From the NCBI GenBank assembly GCA_030248225.1, contig JASANE010017561.1, forward strand, positions 21,939-85,938: a DNA stretch of 64,000 nt, given 5' to 3'. The notes beneath the pieces were generated by a model. That model saw only the letters and a list, made by a program, of their open reading frames with translations, had not been told where the DNA came from and did no database searches. The stretch's first letter is position 1; every line of letters starts with the position of its first letter. The stretch is from Trileptium ribeirensis (Eukaryota > Nematoda > Enoplea > Enoplida > Thoracostomopsidae). Below, piece by piece: positions 21,431 to 34,588 of the stretch. A program made the translations under genes and the position numbers.

Positions 21431-22196
21431 AGGTGGACAGCGACTCCTTTGGGGGGCAGCCGGACACTTGGAGAGCGGAGCAGGAAGGGCGGACCCTCAG
21501 GGCTTCATCCCCCTATAAGAATGTATGATATATGCAAATTATACAACTGCTTATAATACTAAAGAATATAGATATATAATATAACGAGTATAGATATATA
21601 CCATAATAAAATAAGAATTTGCACATACAGTAATTTTGCTACGTTATCACTTCCCAGCCACCACAGCTGTGAAATTCTGGTAGGTTATAAAACACAACAA
21701 AGAAATTACGCAATTCGTAGCTACAGCATCAACCAGGCAAATTGCCGTGACGCAAAACACTCGTAAAAAATCTTCACGCTGACAGAAATCATTCGTTTTC
21801 ATATAACAGCTATTGTTTTTTGCTTTCTACATATTCCTCATCTAAAGTTTTGTCGCAATACGGACAGTAAAACGACCTAGAACTGCCAATAGATCATTTG
21901 TTAGAAAGCACCACATTATTTTAAAGTTACTGTTTGTTAAATATAGATCAAGTCGTTACAGGATTTAAGAAGGATCTTCGATGTGAAAACTAATGTACAA
22001 ACAGTTTCGTAATGCTAACAATAGAAAATATCTGATCTACGACGCTTATGCGCGGTATCGGAATTTTTGTGCCAGTTTTAACCTAAGCTAAAGAAGATAT
22101 AGTGCTGCTGTTTGTGTAGGGTTAAGTTTACGAAAACAAAATATTCAATGCACTATAAACAAACGATGGTATAAACAAATCTATTTGCACGTATAT

Positions 22197-22456
22197 ATGT
22201 AATAACCGGTGACGCAGCTGCATGGCGCAACTTCCTAACACCATGCCCATACGACCCCGGCTATCGTAACCTCAAGGGTGGACCGTGAATACTAAATTTT
22301 GAACCTACTCTTGGTCAGACCCAAGAAGCTACGCAGCTTAGCAGGCCGCAGGCGCGCTTCACGGGGTGTGTTCGGACCCCGCCCGAAAGGTTGCGCACGT
22401 GTCTAGTATCGGGTATGATTTCTGAGGTCCCCCAGGGAGGCTAGCACCGACACCTG
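22197..22456 (-). repeat. right copy of the long inverted repeat
   Basis: Reverse-complement partner of 1-265. The outer edge matches up to the cacctg at 22456, which corresponds to window position 1, so the pair may continue outside the window. The inner edge is at the tgtaataacc block. Confidence 0.8.
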
Positions 22457-25400
22457 CTCGCAGGTCATGGAGCTTAGCCGCTATTCCCTATCTTAGACTC
22501 ATCGGAAGTTGTTAAGATCTATTTTAGCGTAGTGAGTTTTGAAATAGAATGTGGAAAAAGTCCCTAGAAATTCGAAGCTCACGACGATTTGCCTAGTTAA
22601 AATCGCGGTATGCTCCGTGTTAGAGCATTGACCTATGTGGCCCCCACAGGGTTCCGACAAGCCCTGAGAGTTTAATGTCGGGTTATCAATGGCGTGGCCT
22701 GCGCTTATCAGTAAATTCTAAGCAAGCGTACTGGTTCTTTGACCAGTGAAGATTTTAGCTTATGCAAGTGGAGCAGATGCATAACAACTTTCGAGTATTG
22801 GTCACAAATTAATAAATTTTTTACTTGTATTATTCGGTCATTTCCTCCGATTTTACTCTCTGAGTCTAGTGAAACACGAAACAACTTTGATAGAAGGCCA
22901 TGCTCGTCAGGGCTTGCAACATTCTCGTACACAAGCCATGGCGAACAGGGTCTGCTCGTCCGAGCGGACAAACCAGAAGAGCAACATGTCCTATCGTCTC
23001 GGTTATGAAGAAAACTGCAGTCGGTGTGTCAAGATACAACGTTTATTAACAAAATCAAAGTTTAGTGTTGGGACGAGTGTTTCCGTAAGTCTGCCGAGAC
23101 GATCCAAATAAATCACCTTAGGGGAGTTTAGCAGAAACTCGCAGAGGTCGCGTCGGTTTAATCAATTACGGGTGATGGGCGATGAGAAAATAAAACAGGG
23201 TTGGAACGTACAGATATTCTCCAATTTGCGAACGAGGTGCGGTTATCCCTGCTTCGCTTCAGTGTTAGCGAACTAATCAGCTATGCAGTGCACTAAGCAG
23301 GGGCCCTAGAGTGCTTCAGAAAACGCTCCTAAATGCAGATCGCTCTGCGCGACGAACGCTTGAGCGGGGCGGGCGGAAAACGACATTCGTGGCTGACTAC
23401 GCGAGCTCTACAGCATGATCGGAACACTGCTCAAAGCAATATTGCCTACGACATTTGACGTGGGGCGTCCGATCGTCTACCCTCAAGGTACGTTTGCCCT
23501 AGCGATTTTCATATGCTTTCATCCTATTGTATTTGACGACCCTACCTACCTATCAGTACGACTGACCGAGCGACGAAGACTGGGGGGGGCAAATGAAGTA
23601 GAAAATTGAAACAGTTTCCTGTAATTTAAGCCGACTTTACACAGTTATAGTTGCAACGCGGCGTGATGTGTCCTTTTGGACACTTGCGGGACTCTCGTCC
23701 AGCCGGTTGATTTTCCGTTAATTTTGATAGCCAGTTACTTTCGCTTTGATTTCGATGAAAAAAAGGGGTTTTGCACCCGCCCGGTTTGGGGCCGAAATGG
23801 CCAGGGCGAGGAAGTAAGTTTTCTTTATTTTGAGAAAGTACTAAAATTTTGTTTGAAGGCGGGGACACAATGTGTTTCTCCCGCAACGGCGGTCTCCAAT
23901 AAAGGTTCAGGGACCGAGTTTTGATTTTGTCTCCTTTTGGCAATGGTCTCTAGGGAAAACCATTGCGAGTTGCAATAGCAAACGCTGGTAAACTTAGTTG
24001 TTTTGGTCGCATTTTTTATTGGGGGTGCAAAACTGGCGTATTACCGCCGAACGATGCCCCATCGACACCGTCGGTTCGAGTTCGGCTAAATTTTGCTCAG
24101 CTGGGGGCGAGTTTCCCCCAGCTCATTGTGATCACGCGGGGACAAGGGGACACCTACAGGTCTTCCGGTCAGCCGCCCTGACTACATTAGCGTACAACAA
24201 GATGTCTACTGAGTAGGTCGTCTATGTGCTCTAAGATCAAATTCAAACATCTGAGTAAAATGGTTCCGAGACAACATTCGGTGAAGGCAGCAAAGACCTT
24301 AAACTCAAGTTAGTGTGCCTAGAAATTTGATTCGTCTTTTATGATCCCAAATTTTCTTAACTCGATAAAATAAAAGAAATTTTCGGGGCTTCCTAAAGCC
24401 CGACGGAGGCTAGCCCTCTGTCCCTAATCTGCGGCTCTGTCCAAGCTCAAACACGGCATGAGCATTGAACGTTCAACTAAGCTGTAAATTTGAAAAACCA
24501 TCAAAACAAATCATCGAACCAGTCCCTATTTCGTGGTATGCACGTTCAAAGAAATTTTACCGTGGTCGACTCAGGAAAATTCGTCGGTCTTAACTCGAAG
24601 AGAAGCAAGTCATGTAAATTCTGGACGTGAGGCGTCTCCTTTGTTGTACCTTACCTAGGACCACGGGGAATCAGCTAGACTTCGACTTTGTAACCTACAA
24701 TTTGTCACCATCCCGTGCAATCGCTCAAGATGCCCAAAACGGGACTCGATGTATGGAGGCTTGTCAATGATCCTAATTTACTGCCTATGAATGACCTGTC
24801 ACTGTTACATTTGGGGAAAATAAACCCCCGTACTCTCGGTTCTCTTCTCGAATTACAATATTTGATCCGGGACAGCCATTGCTAGTCCCCTTCCGCGAGA
24901 CGGAAGATGTCTACGCGGGTCCTCCATCGATCGAATGCCATTCCAAACACGTAAACCGAAAACCACGAGAAAGCAAACACGAAACAGAAAACAACTGGAG
25001 ATTAAAGTCAAGCGTCGGAGCCGGTCAGTAAAGTCGACCGAACTCCGCGCTGCCGAAGTCGAACTGATTCGTATTTTCGGAGTGTCGCTCGTAAGCTCGA
25101 AATTTTCGGCCGTACTTTGGGACAGCGATTTTGTCGCCATCCAATCGGTGGCGACTTCTTGACGCCCACTCTTTTCGGGATTTAGCTCAGTGTACAATTG
25201 GGGACACTTCCGGAAAATGAAGTCTTGACGGCTACCGTAAACCGTCGATGTCCTTAAAGAGAGTCGGCTTCAATTAAATTTGCCGACTTTAAGTTTGAAT
25301 CTTCCGAGTACTCGGAAGTTGACCATCTGTGATTTTTTGTCCAAATTTTCCCAAGAAAAGTAGATTTCAAAGTCCTTACTTCCCGTCCTCATCGCCGGAT

Positions 25401-27152
25401 GTCCAGCGAAATTGGATTCTACACACACAATGTTCGAACAATTTCCGGTCCCAACTTAACTTAGACTATTACGACTACTTTCGGGACACGCAACTTCCTA
25501 CTTCAGCCCAATTAGCGTGCCGATCTGTTTGAATTTGGATTGTTCAACCCTCCCAACTCGTCCTAACTCGGCGGCGATCGACTTGGTCTTTGTTGTCCTC
25601 AACTTGCCGCCATCCTAATCAAGCTAAATTGAATTTAGCAGATGACCCTAGTACACGAGGACATTCAAAACAACGAAAAGAATCGAGCTTGCTAGAGATT
25701 CGCTTGCGAGTGCTCATGTTTCAAAGTCCCGCCGGGGGGGAACCGGCGACGCGAGAACGTCCGTCTCGAGGCCAGAGACGGGGCTAACCTTAACCTACTC
25801 CTAATTGCTCAGGGACCCTGCTCCAAGGCCCCTAGGGTCCGCGGGAGGGCCCTAAATCGCCCCCCCGTTAGTCCTGTCCGTCCATACTTTGTCCGTCCGT
25901 AAAACTCTGAAATTTTATCAATTTTAGTACGTGGTGTCCTCGTCCGTCCGTTTTTTCTGTGTCCTTATATATGGTTATATACATATGTACATATATATAT
26001 ATATCCTCACAACTACACACATACACATGCACAAACACATACACTACACACATTTCGTGCTAGACATATTGGCGTCCTGAGCGACAGAAAGGTCGCTCAG
26101 GATAGACACAAACGCAAAGCACAGCAAACACAACAACAACAACGACGACAAAAGAAAACCGACTAGAAACGTCGGTTAGAGAGAGAACGAGGACAAAAGC
26201 GAAAGGACAGCGAGGACACGAGGCGGGTGTGGGAAGGGTAGCGGGACAAGGGTAATCCGGGAAGATTTTCGAGGGGCTGGGGCCAAATTCGGTCCCAGGA
26301 CGGAAAACGGGGTCGATTGATACCAAACACGAGGGGGTTAGACGTAAAAGCGGGTTGGAACCCACTTATGGGTTCCTCTATGTATTAGTATGGGGAGCTT
26401 TAGCAGACTCTCCTGCGTTAACGGATGGGCGGAGCGACGCCCACCGGGCATCGTTGGACTCAGTGTCCAACGGCGGTTCGAACGAGGGGTGATATCGCCA
26501 CTGGGGCGGTAGGAGTGAAAACGGTACTAAAATTGGTGCGATTAGAGAGAGTCATGGCTACAATGGGGGGCGCGTTTGTTAGTCGTACGGGTTAACGGAG
26601 CGGCGGAGAGAGACCCGCCGGGTATTTTTAGCAATGTCTCGTCGAGGCGAATCAAATGAGGGGCGGTTCGCCCATTTTAGAGTAGAGGGAAAAAAATCTC
26701 GATTTGTCGGCGCCCATCAGCAGTTGTCAACGGCTTTCTAGGCATCTTCGCGTGGCTGTCGCGGGTCAGCGGGGATTCGGGCAAAGGTACAGAGCATATG
26801 GTTGGATTCAACTAGTCACGGTGAACAAAACGAGGGGTCGCATGCGCCGGTTCTGACGCGGGGTGTGGCGGCGGGAGTGTTAGGAAGTGGGGTTCGTATT
26901 GGTTGCATACTACAATAGGTCACAGAAACAAGGCGGGTTGGTCTGAAAAGTTGTCCACAGCACACACACATGAATAGATACATGTATATATTTTATATAT
27001 GATGTGTCCTAACTGCATGGAAAGTGATGGTCCGGGTTCCCCGATGATAATCCTACCTAGCGTAAGTAGCGATTGTCTCTACGTGTTACAAGCGAAGTTG
27101 CGGCGTTGTCCGGAGGGCCTTTGGACGTCCATTTGCAATTCCCAAAGCGTTT
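22457..27152. other. GC-richer tract without recognisable genes
   Basis: Noticeably richer in G and C than the flanks, particularly 23300-26900. The many short frames on both strands show no domain. It includes an 18-bp perfect palindrome (25301-25318), a perfect 11-bp stem hairpin (26075-26102), gtccgtccg-rich and TATATA microsatellite DNA (25870-26050), and about three degenerate 150-175-bp units between 26417 and 26860 that share an acggagcggcgg-like start and a cgaggggcgg-like end. It is probably old repeat or transposon DNA. Confidence 0.45.
26075..26102. other. perfect hairpin, 11-bp stem, 6-base loop
   Basis: tcctgagcgac at 26075-26085 pairs exactly with gtcgctcagga at 26092-26102 around the loop agaaag. 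It is not followed by a T run and the context is eukaryotic, so I do not call it a terminator. Confidence 0.8.
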
Positions 27153-27639
27153 TAAAGGATTAGAAAGAGGTGTCTAAATTTTTTGCAGTCAGCAAAAATA
27201 TAACTTAAAATACTACCAGCAAAAGTTTATGATGGCTGTTTGAGAATAATTATGACACTCTCGCCGTTATCATATAAACGCATCGGACATAACGCTATCT
27301 ATTTTCGGCTTTAGGCCCTCGGTTTGCAATCCCCTCCTTTTGGGGGTTTCTGATTTTTAAGTAACAAAATTATGCAAAAACCATTTCCAGAAGATTTTTG
27401 AGGGATTTTGTTTGATGATTTTTTCTTAGTCCCAGAAAACTAGGGAACTTGAAGGGAAATTTTTGTTCAAACGACCCCCAAACTGTGGTGGCCGCAACGA
27501 ATTTTCTATGATACCATGAGCCCCCTGTCCCCCTAAAAAGTGATGGATAAGTCCCAAAACCAGGGGGAGTTGTAACGTCAAAAGGACCATGTCCTGCTCT
27601 CTGGTGTAGTGATTTCGAAGAATGTCATAGTCATGTGAA

Positions 27640-28225
27640 TGTGAACTTTTAAATATACACCTCCTGGTTGTTATATAATGCTGCGAGGACACTTTTAAAT
27701 ATACATCCTTTTCTGTGACTATTCTGTGAATGTGAACTTTTAAATATACACCTCCTGGTTGTTATATAAGGCTGCGAGGACACTTTTAAATATACATCCT
27801 TTTCTGTGTCTATTCTGTGAATGTGAACTTTTAAATATACACCTCCTGGTTGTTATATAAGGTGGCGAGGACACTTTTAAATATACATCCTTTTCTGTGT
27901 TTATTGTGTGAATGTGAACTTTTAAATATACACCTCCTGGTTGTTATATAAGGCTGCGAGGACACTTTTAAATATACATCCTTATGTGTATCCTACTGTG
28001 AATGTGAACTTTTAAATATACACCTCCTGGTTGTTATATAAGGCTGCGAGGACACTTTTAAATATACATCCTTTTCTGTGACTATTCTGTGAATGTGAAC
28101 TTTTAAATATACACCTCCTGGTTGTTATATAAGGCGGCGGGGACACTTTTAAATATACATCCTTTTCTGTGACTATTCTGTGAATGTGAACTTTTAAATA
28201 TACACCTCCTGTTTGTTATATAAGG
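27640..28225 (+). repeat. 91-bp tandem array (left arm)
   Basis: Six to seven units. Each 91-bp unit contains the word cttttaaatatacayc twice, an internal duplication, separated by ggttgttatataaggctgcg. Units are 90-95 percent alike by eye. Confidence 0.9.
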
Positions 28226-29109
28226 CAAAATATAAACATACTACAGATAATGCAGACTTGAACTCACCATCGGATATTCGGAAAAATTTCGTCTTTTCTC
28301 TCAAAAATAATTATGACCTAGATTAGAAATGCATGTAATGGCAGAATCTGATTTTGAAAACCCGTGCCGTAATGTAGCGTTCACAGAGGGTGGTGCAACC
28401 ACTATATATATGTTGTGGCAAAGTTTCTGTAAAAGCTGCTGCAGAAGGTGTGTCACTTTAAAAAATTGCCACAGAATCTGTATCACTTTTAGTAAAAGCT
28501 GCTAAACTAAAACTACGTAATTTTTAAAATACCGATGCATAAACTGTGTCACTTTTAGAAACACTGCTGTAGAAACTGTATCACTTACAAAAACAGCTAC
28601 AGAAACCATATCACTTTAGAAAAACGGCTACAGAAACTTCGCTGCGTTTATATACTTTATTTTGTTAAACGTAAAAAGACAATAGATGTTTTTCTAAAAC
28701 TGACGCAGTTTCTGTAGTAGTTTTTCTAAAAGTGATACGTTTTATATAGCTGTTTTTGTAAAAGTGACACAGTTTCTACAGCAGTGTTTCTAAAAGTGAC
28801 ACAGTTTATGCATCGGTATTTTAAAAATTACGTAGTTTTAGTTTAGCAGCTTTTACTAAAAGTGATACAGATTCTGTGGCAATTTTTTAAAGTGGCGCAT
28901 TGCAGCAGCTTTTACGGTTTGCACAACGTATATATATAGTGGTTGCGCCACCCTCTGTGAACGTACGTACGCGCACGGGTTTTCAAAAATCAGATTCTTG
29001 CGTGCATTTTCTAATCTAGGTCATAATTATTTTAGAAAACAAAAATTTTTCAAAATATCAATGGTGCAATTAAGTATCATTATATTAGTATGTTTATATT
29101 TTGCCTTAT

Positions 29110-29684
29110 ATAACAAACAGGAGGTGTATATTTAGAAGTTCACATTCGCGGGATAGTCACAAAAAGGATGTATATTTAAAAGTGTCCCCGCCGCCTTATA
29201 TAACAACCAAAGAGTATATATTTAAAAGTTCACATTCACAAAAATATTAGTCACAAGAAAAGGATGTATATTTAAAAGTGTCCTCGCAGCCTTATATAAC
29301 AACCAGGAGGCGTATATTTAAAAGTTCACATTCACAGAATAAAGCACAGAAAAGGATGTATATTTAAAAGTGTCGCCTTATATAACAACCAGGAGGTGTT
29401 AAAAGTTCACATTCACACAATAAACACAGAAAAGGAGTGGTATCTTTAGGAATACTCCTCGCCACCTTATATAACAACCAGGAGGTGTATATTTAAAAGT
29501 TCACATTCACAGAATAGACACAGAAAAGGATGTATATTTAAAAGTGTCCTCGCCACCTTATATAACAACCAGGAGGTGTATATTTAAAAGTTCACATTCG
29601 CAGAATAGATACAGAAAAGGATGTATATTTAAAAGTGTCCCCGCCGCCTTATATAACACCCAGGAGGTGTATATTTAAAAGTTC
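29110..29684 (-). repeat. 91-bp tandem array (right arm, inverted)
   Basis: The same units as 27640-28225 in opposite orientation, with some deletions (for example near 29360-29400). Confidence 0.9.
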
Positions 29685-30167
29685 ACATTCACATGACTAT
29701 GACATTCTTGGAAATCACTATGCAGATGGGGCCAACATAATTCCTTTTGACGTTACAACTCCCCCTGGTTTTGGGACTTATCCATCACTTTTTAGGGGGA
29801 CAGGGGGCTCATGGTATCATAGAAAATTTGTTGCGGCCACCACAGTTTGGGGGGTGGTTTGAACAAAAATTTCCTTCAAGTTCCCTAGTTTTCTGGGACT
29901 TAAAAATGAGTTAAACAACCCCCTCAAAAAAGTGGATGGTTTGGATAAATTTTTGTTACTAATATGATAACCCCCAAAAGTGAGGGGGTAACCCCAAAAC
30001 CGAGGGCCTAAAGCCGAAATAGATAGCGTTATGTCCGATGGTCCTATGATAACAGCAAGAAGTGTCATACTATTCTCAAACAGCCATCATAAACTTTTGC
30101 TGGTAGTATTTTAAAGTTATATTTTTGCTGACTGCAAAAAATTTAGACACCTCTTTCTAATCCTTTA

Positions 30168-31255
30168 TTGTGTGAATGTGAACTTTTAAATATACACCTC
30201 CTGGTTGTTATATAAGGCTGCGAGGATACTTTTAAATATACATCTTTTTCTGTGACTATTCTGTGAAATGTGAACTTTTAAATATACACCTCCTGGGTGT
30301 TATATAAGGCGGCGGGGACACTTTTAAATATACATCCTTTTCTGTATCTATTCTGCGAATGTGAACTTTTAAATATACACCTCCTGGTTGTTATATAAGG
30401 TGGCGAGGACACTTTTAAATATACATCCTTTTCTGTGTTTATTGTGTGAATGTGAACTTTTAAATATACACCTCCTGGTTGTTATATAAGGCTGCGAGGA
30501 CACTTTTAAATATACATCCTTTTCTGTGTCTATTCTGTGAATGTGAACTTTTAAATATACACCTCCTGGTTGTTATATAAGGCTGCGAGGACACTTTTAA
30601 ATATACATCCTTTTCTGTGACTATTCTGTGAATGTGAACTTTTAAATATACACCTCCTGGTTGTTATATAAGGCGGCGGGGACACTTTTAAATATACATC
30701 CTTTTCTGTGACTATTCTGTGAATGTGAACTTTTAAATATACACCTCCTGTTTGTTATATAAGGCAAAATATAAACATACTACAGATAATGCAGACTTGA
30801 ACTCACCATCGGATATTCGGAAAAATTTCGTCTTTTCTCTCAAAAATAATTATGACCTAGATTAGAAATGCATGTAATGGCAGAATCTGATTTTGAAAAC
30901 CCGTGCCGTAATGTAGCGTTCACAGAGGGTGGTGCAACCACTATATATATGTTGTGGCAAAGTTTCTGTAAAAGCTGCTGCAGAAGGTGTGTCACTTTAA
31001 AAAATTGCCACAGAATCTGTATCACTTTTAGTAAAAGCTGCTAAACTAAAACTACGTAATTTTTAAAATACCGATGCATAAACTGTGTCACTTTTAGAAA
31101 CACTGCTGTAGAAACTGTGTCACTTTTACAAAAACAGCTACAGAAACCATATCACTTTTAGAAAAACGGCTACAGAAACTGCGTCAGTTTTAGAAAAACA
31201 TCTATTGTCTTTTTACGTTTAACAAAATAAAGTATATAAACGCAGCGAAGTTTCT
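30168..31255 (+). repeat. partial second copy of the foldback element
   Basis: Directly abuts the right arm. It holds a third 91-bp array (to about 30765), then a half core (about 30766-31255) nearly identical to 28226-28640 and continuing with the central sequence in the opposite orientation to that seen at 28640-28700. This looks like a partial duplication or a nested second insertion. Confidence 0.8.
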
Positions 31256-34200
31256 ATGTTCACATTGATGGGAACGTATTTTTAATTAATATCGTGATTC
31301 TAGGTACGGTCGCACAACCATGTTATTTTGTGTAAATAGTTTGACCACCATACTGTCCTTGTTCTAATACAATGTATATCTGTGTGAACACCTGAAAATT
31401 TTTGTTAAGTGACATTTCAGCTAGAGAGGAATAACGCTAGGCTTTGAAATCAAACGGCAGGCCATCAGCCGGCCTGTAAAATTTGTAAACTTTTGATGTG
31501 GCCCGCCGCCCAACGAATTAAAATTTTTTAACGGTTCCTTGTGCGTTATTCCACTTTAGGTGCGTTCACGAGGGTTGTTTTTGTATTGAAATCACGAAAT
31601 CATTCACGCAGAAATTTGCATTTCCATTTGTGCCATTGGCATTCGCATTTTTGTGAGTGCGAACATGGGCTCTGCGCTGTACGAATGTGATCTGCGCAAA
31701 GCGCACATTTGTCCATTTCCACGTTAGTCCGCGTTTATCAAATGACTTTCTGAATCAGACAGCAATGTTCGCGGCCTATTAGTATATTATAGCATACAAG
31801 AAAAATGCTATTGGTAATCTCGTTTTCACTTTTACGCGGTCAGAATAATGCGATGCTAAATCGTAAACCGGGACCAGCGCCTACATGTTGCTGCATCGCA
31901 AATCGTGTGCGCGTACATAAGGGAAAATTGCGGTTTGTTGATGTTCATCGCTTTTCCGATCGTGAATTGACTTGACAACAGAACAGCGTTGGTGTACGCA
32001 TCTATAGTGGACTCATGCATTAAGCATTGTCCGGAAATTAGGGTGGTTCGCATATTAAAGTTTGCACCAATACATTACAACTGCTAAACTGACGAACGTC
32101 AAAGCTGGAAATACTGTAGTCATGCTGTGCTAGATAGGTGCATTGTTCGGCTTAAAACGTCTTTGAGGTCTATCGTTGTACGCTGATACATGTTATTAAT
32201 AGACAAACAGACATATATACGATACATAATAGGAGCTCTACTATAAGACCCAAATTATTTTATGTTGGTAGTTTGCGCTTACATCAAATCATTTTGGCAG
32301 TCTGGTTTAATGCCTTTGTTATTTATACCCCTGTGAACGAATAGACCACGGCCGTTTTTTCTGAAAGTGACAAAGTTTCTGTAAACAGTTTTTCTTAAAT
32401 CGATACAGTTACCGTAGCACTTTTTTTTCAATAAATTTACAATATACAGTGACTGCATACAACTTTCAATGAACACTGCATAATGTACGTCGATTAAAGT
32501 AAAATTGTAAAATTTCAGACAAGGGTGTTAAAACAAAATGGTGTTACCTCCAATAATCTCAAAGATGAATATTCTTGCTGACTATGTTATGTTGTAGGCA
32601 GGGGTAGGCGCTACTAGTGAGTCACATATAGACTGTGATAGGTACTATATTGGATAAGGTACACCATAATAGACTACCTACTTTAAAAATGAAGGGGAGG
32701 CTCGATGCTACATCGATTGCACAAATTTGAAAACTTGTGGGTCCTGCAAAATTTTATACGCCTAGCGATTTTCTGGGTGCTTATCACATAATATAGCAGT
32801 CAATAAATTGCACACATCCACTAATTATCCAGGTGCAATCAAGATCTAGTAATTTTAATTTTTGTGGGACAAATTTTACATCCCGTTCAGTTTTGGTGTG
32901 AATTATCTATAAAATAACAAAAATATAAATTTCAGTCTTTTAATAAAATTTAATAAAATAGATCACATTCCTAGTGTATACAATATTTGCGTTATATACT
33001 ATCCACATTGTGAAACTTTGTTGCAACGCACATAATTCAGCAATTTATCTAGTTGTTGGGCTAAATTGTTTTTATTGAGTGTGTTTAAAGCTACTCGTCC
33101 TCAACTGCAATTTTATGCATATATACCCGCCTGTGCGGGAGCAGGCATCAAACAACACTGTGTTTCAGTCTATGAGCTCGTTTTATACATTCGTTTGTAG
33201 CAATGTTTTAAGTGAACCGATTTAGTCCAAATTTTCACAATAGATGTTACAAGTGCAGCATTGAAAATTGCAATGTTGCAATTATGTCAGTTTGACTAAG
33301 GTTTTCACACTAGTATCAGCCTGCCGTTATAGTATGGAAAATCATTCTTGCAACAGCCATGACATTTTTCGGATATTAGTGTGGCTGATGGTATATGCTA
33401 TGTTTAGTTAAGGTTGGGTGAAGCCAGCAGCGAATTAAGACAATTGATGACCATTAACATAGATAAAATTTACCGACTTAATTACAATTGGTTTAATATT
33501 TTGGTCCAGGGCGTTATCGTTGAATTTCAATGGTAAAGCGGAGAATTAGACCTGTGATGCGAAACTAGCGGCTAATTTACTATGCAGGTGGACGCTTTGA
33601 AACTATTTTGACAATAAAGAATGTCGAGATCGACAATGGTCTTATACTCACATAAACTATATGTCATATTACATAACAAATGAACACTGTGCAATGCTGC
33701 ATAAAAGCCTGTTCATATGTTCAGACTTTTCGCTTAAATTTTAATAAAAATCTGAAATCATCTTTATGCATTTTCGTGAATTTGAACGTGTTACCATGGT
33801 TCGAAATTTTAAAGCGTACTATTTTGTCCAATAAGGGGCAAGAAACATGTGTTGAAACAATTTCACCTCTAAATTTAACACTAAATTTTGAAACATAGCG
33901 ATTGGCAGTTTTTTTTTCTGAAAATCCCCGTAAATTTTGAGCTCGAAGTTTGGGCTCAAATTTCGAGAAAAAGGTTTGAAGGAGAAAAACGCACCTTAAG
34001 ACTGTACTGTGTATTGATACTGTACAAACGTGTTGCTAGTACTAACTAATATTTGCCGTCAGAATATTGTCTTGGAAAAATTCTATTATTGTTGGATGAA
34101 GTTAAAAAATACCGCTCATTAGTATTTGAGAGGCATTTTGCTATAAAATTTAAATTTATGTCGCAGAGAACTAAAGCTGTTAACAGTTTTTTCTGCAGTA

Positions 34201-34588
34201 AAATAAGTAACATATTCGCTGCTGTAAGGTGTATTGAAAGAAGGCTTTTGCAGCAAAAAGTCAAATATCGTATCTCGGCTTGCTGAGATTGGAACCGTTA
34301 GTACGGAAGCACTGACGGTCGCAGAGTTTTATCCAAAATAATATAAGTGCTGCAAGCATAACTTCGCAATGATAGGGAGATACAGTGCAATAGGCAAACC
34401 ACGAAGAATTTCTCAACAGACACAAAATCTTCATACTACATATCTATAAGCTATTCGAAATAGAAAGCTTTTGGTGGTAGCTGTTTCTCAACAAACGTTT
34501 CATTTTATACTGTTAAATGGTTAAGATTCAATTTGTATGAAAGTACGGTATTCAAGTAAATCATGACACGATATTGGTTGATTTACAG
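31256..34588. other. no confident gene
   Basis: AT-rich DNA that should contain the upstream ligand-binding exons of the receptor gene at 34589, but I could not find one. Short frames at 33680-33898 and 34053-34286 have no recognisable motif. A relic of the foldback core word is seen near 32345-32430. Confidence 0.45.

Larger units (their letters stand above)
17128..22196. other. no confident gene; scattered short repeats
   Basis: No frame longer than about 80 codons and no recognisable domain. Visible items are an inverted pair around gggtgtacgacac (about 18477-18530, with a related copy near 18768), a cluster of gtgcaatggtt/gttgcac words at 19020-19480, and a Pol III-like A-box/B-box pair near 21301 and 21417. 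Confidence 0.5.
27153..30167. mobile_element. foldback-like 3-kb palindromic element
   Basis: The two halves are inverted copies about a centre near 28660. From outside in: a 485-bp arm (27153-27639 and, inverted, 29685-30167), an array of 91-bp tandem repeats (27640-28225 and, inverted, about 29110-29684), and a core of about 440 bp (28226-28660 and inverted to about 29105) built of shorter units around aaagtgacacagtttctgtagc. Long inverted arms with internal tandem repeats are the hallmark of foldback (FB/Galileo-type) transposons. No transposase frame is present, so it would be non-autonomous. No target duplication is evident. Confidence 0.75.

Noticed and set aside
23626..25197. Overlapping 70-114-codon frames in the GC-rich tract
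   Set aside because: They occur on both strands at once, with no domain or codon signal; expected by chance at this composition.
26075..26102. Rho-independent terminator
   Set aside because: A perfect hairpin but no T run, and the context is eukaryotic.
22457..26960. Bacterial or rDNA insertion
   Set aside because: The higher GC prompted the idea, but there are no long ORFs and no recognisable rRNA segments.
27426..29862. Frames with IFKSSHSHDYDIL and PQFGG repeats
   Set aside because: They recur on opposite strands in each foldback arm, including 36059-36325, and are explained by the repeated DNA; no protein family is recognised.
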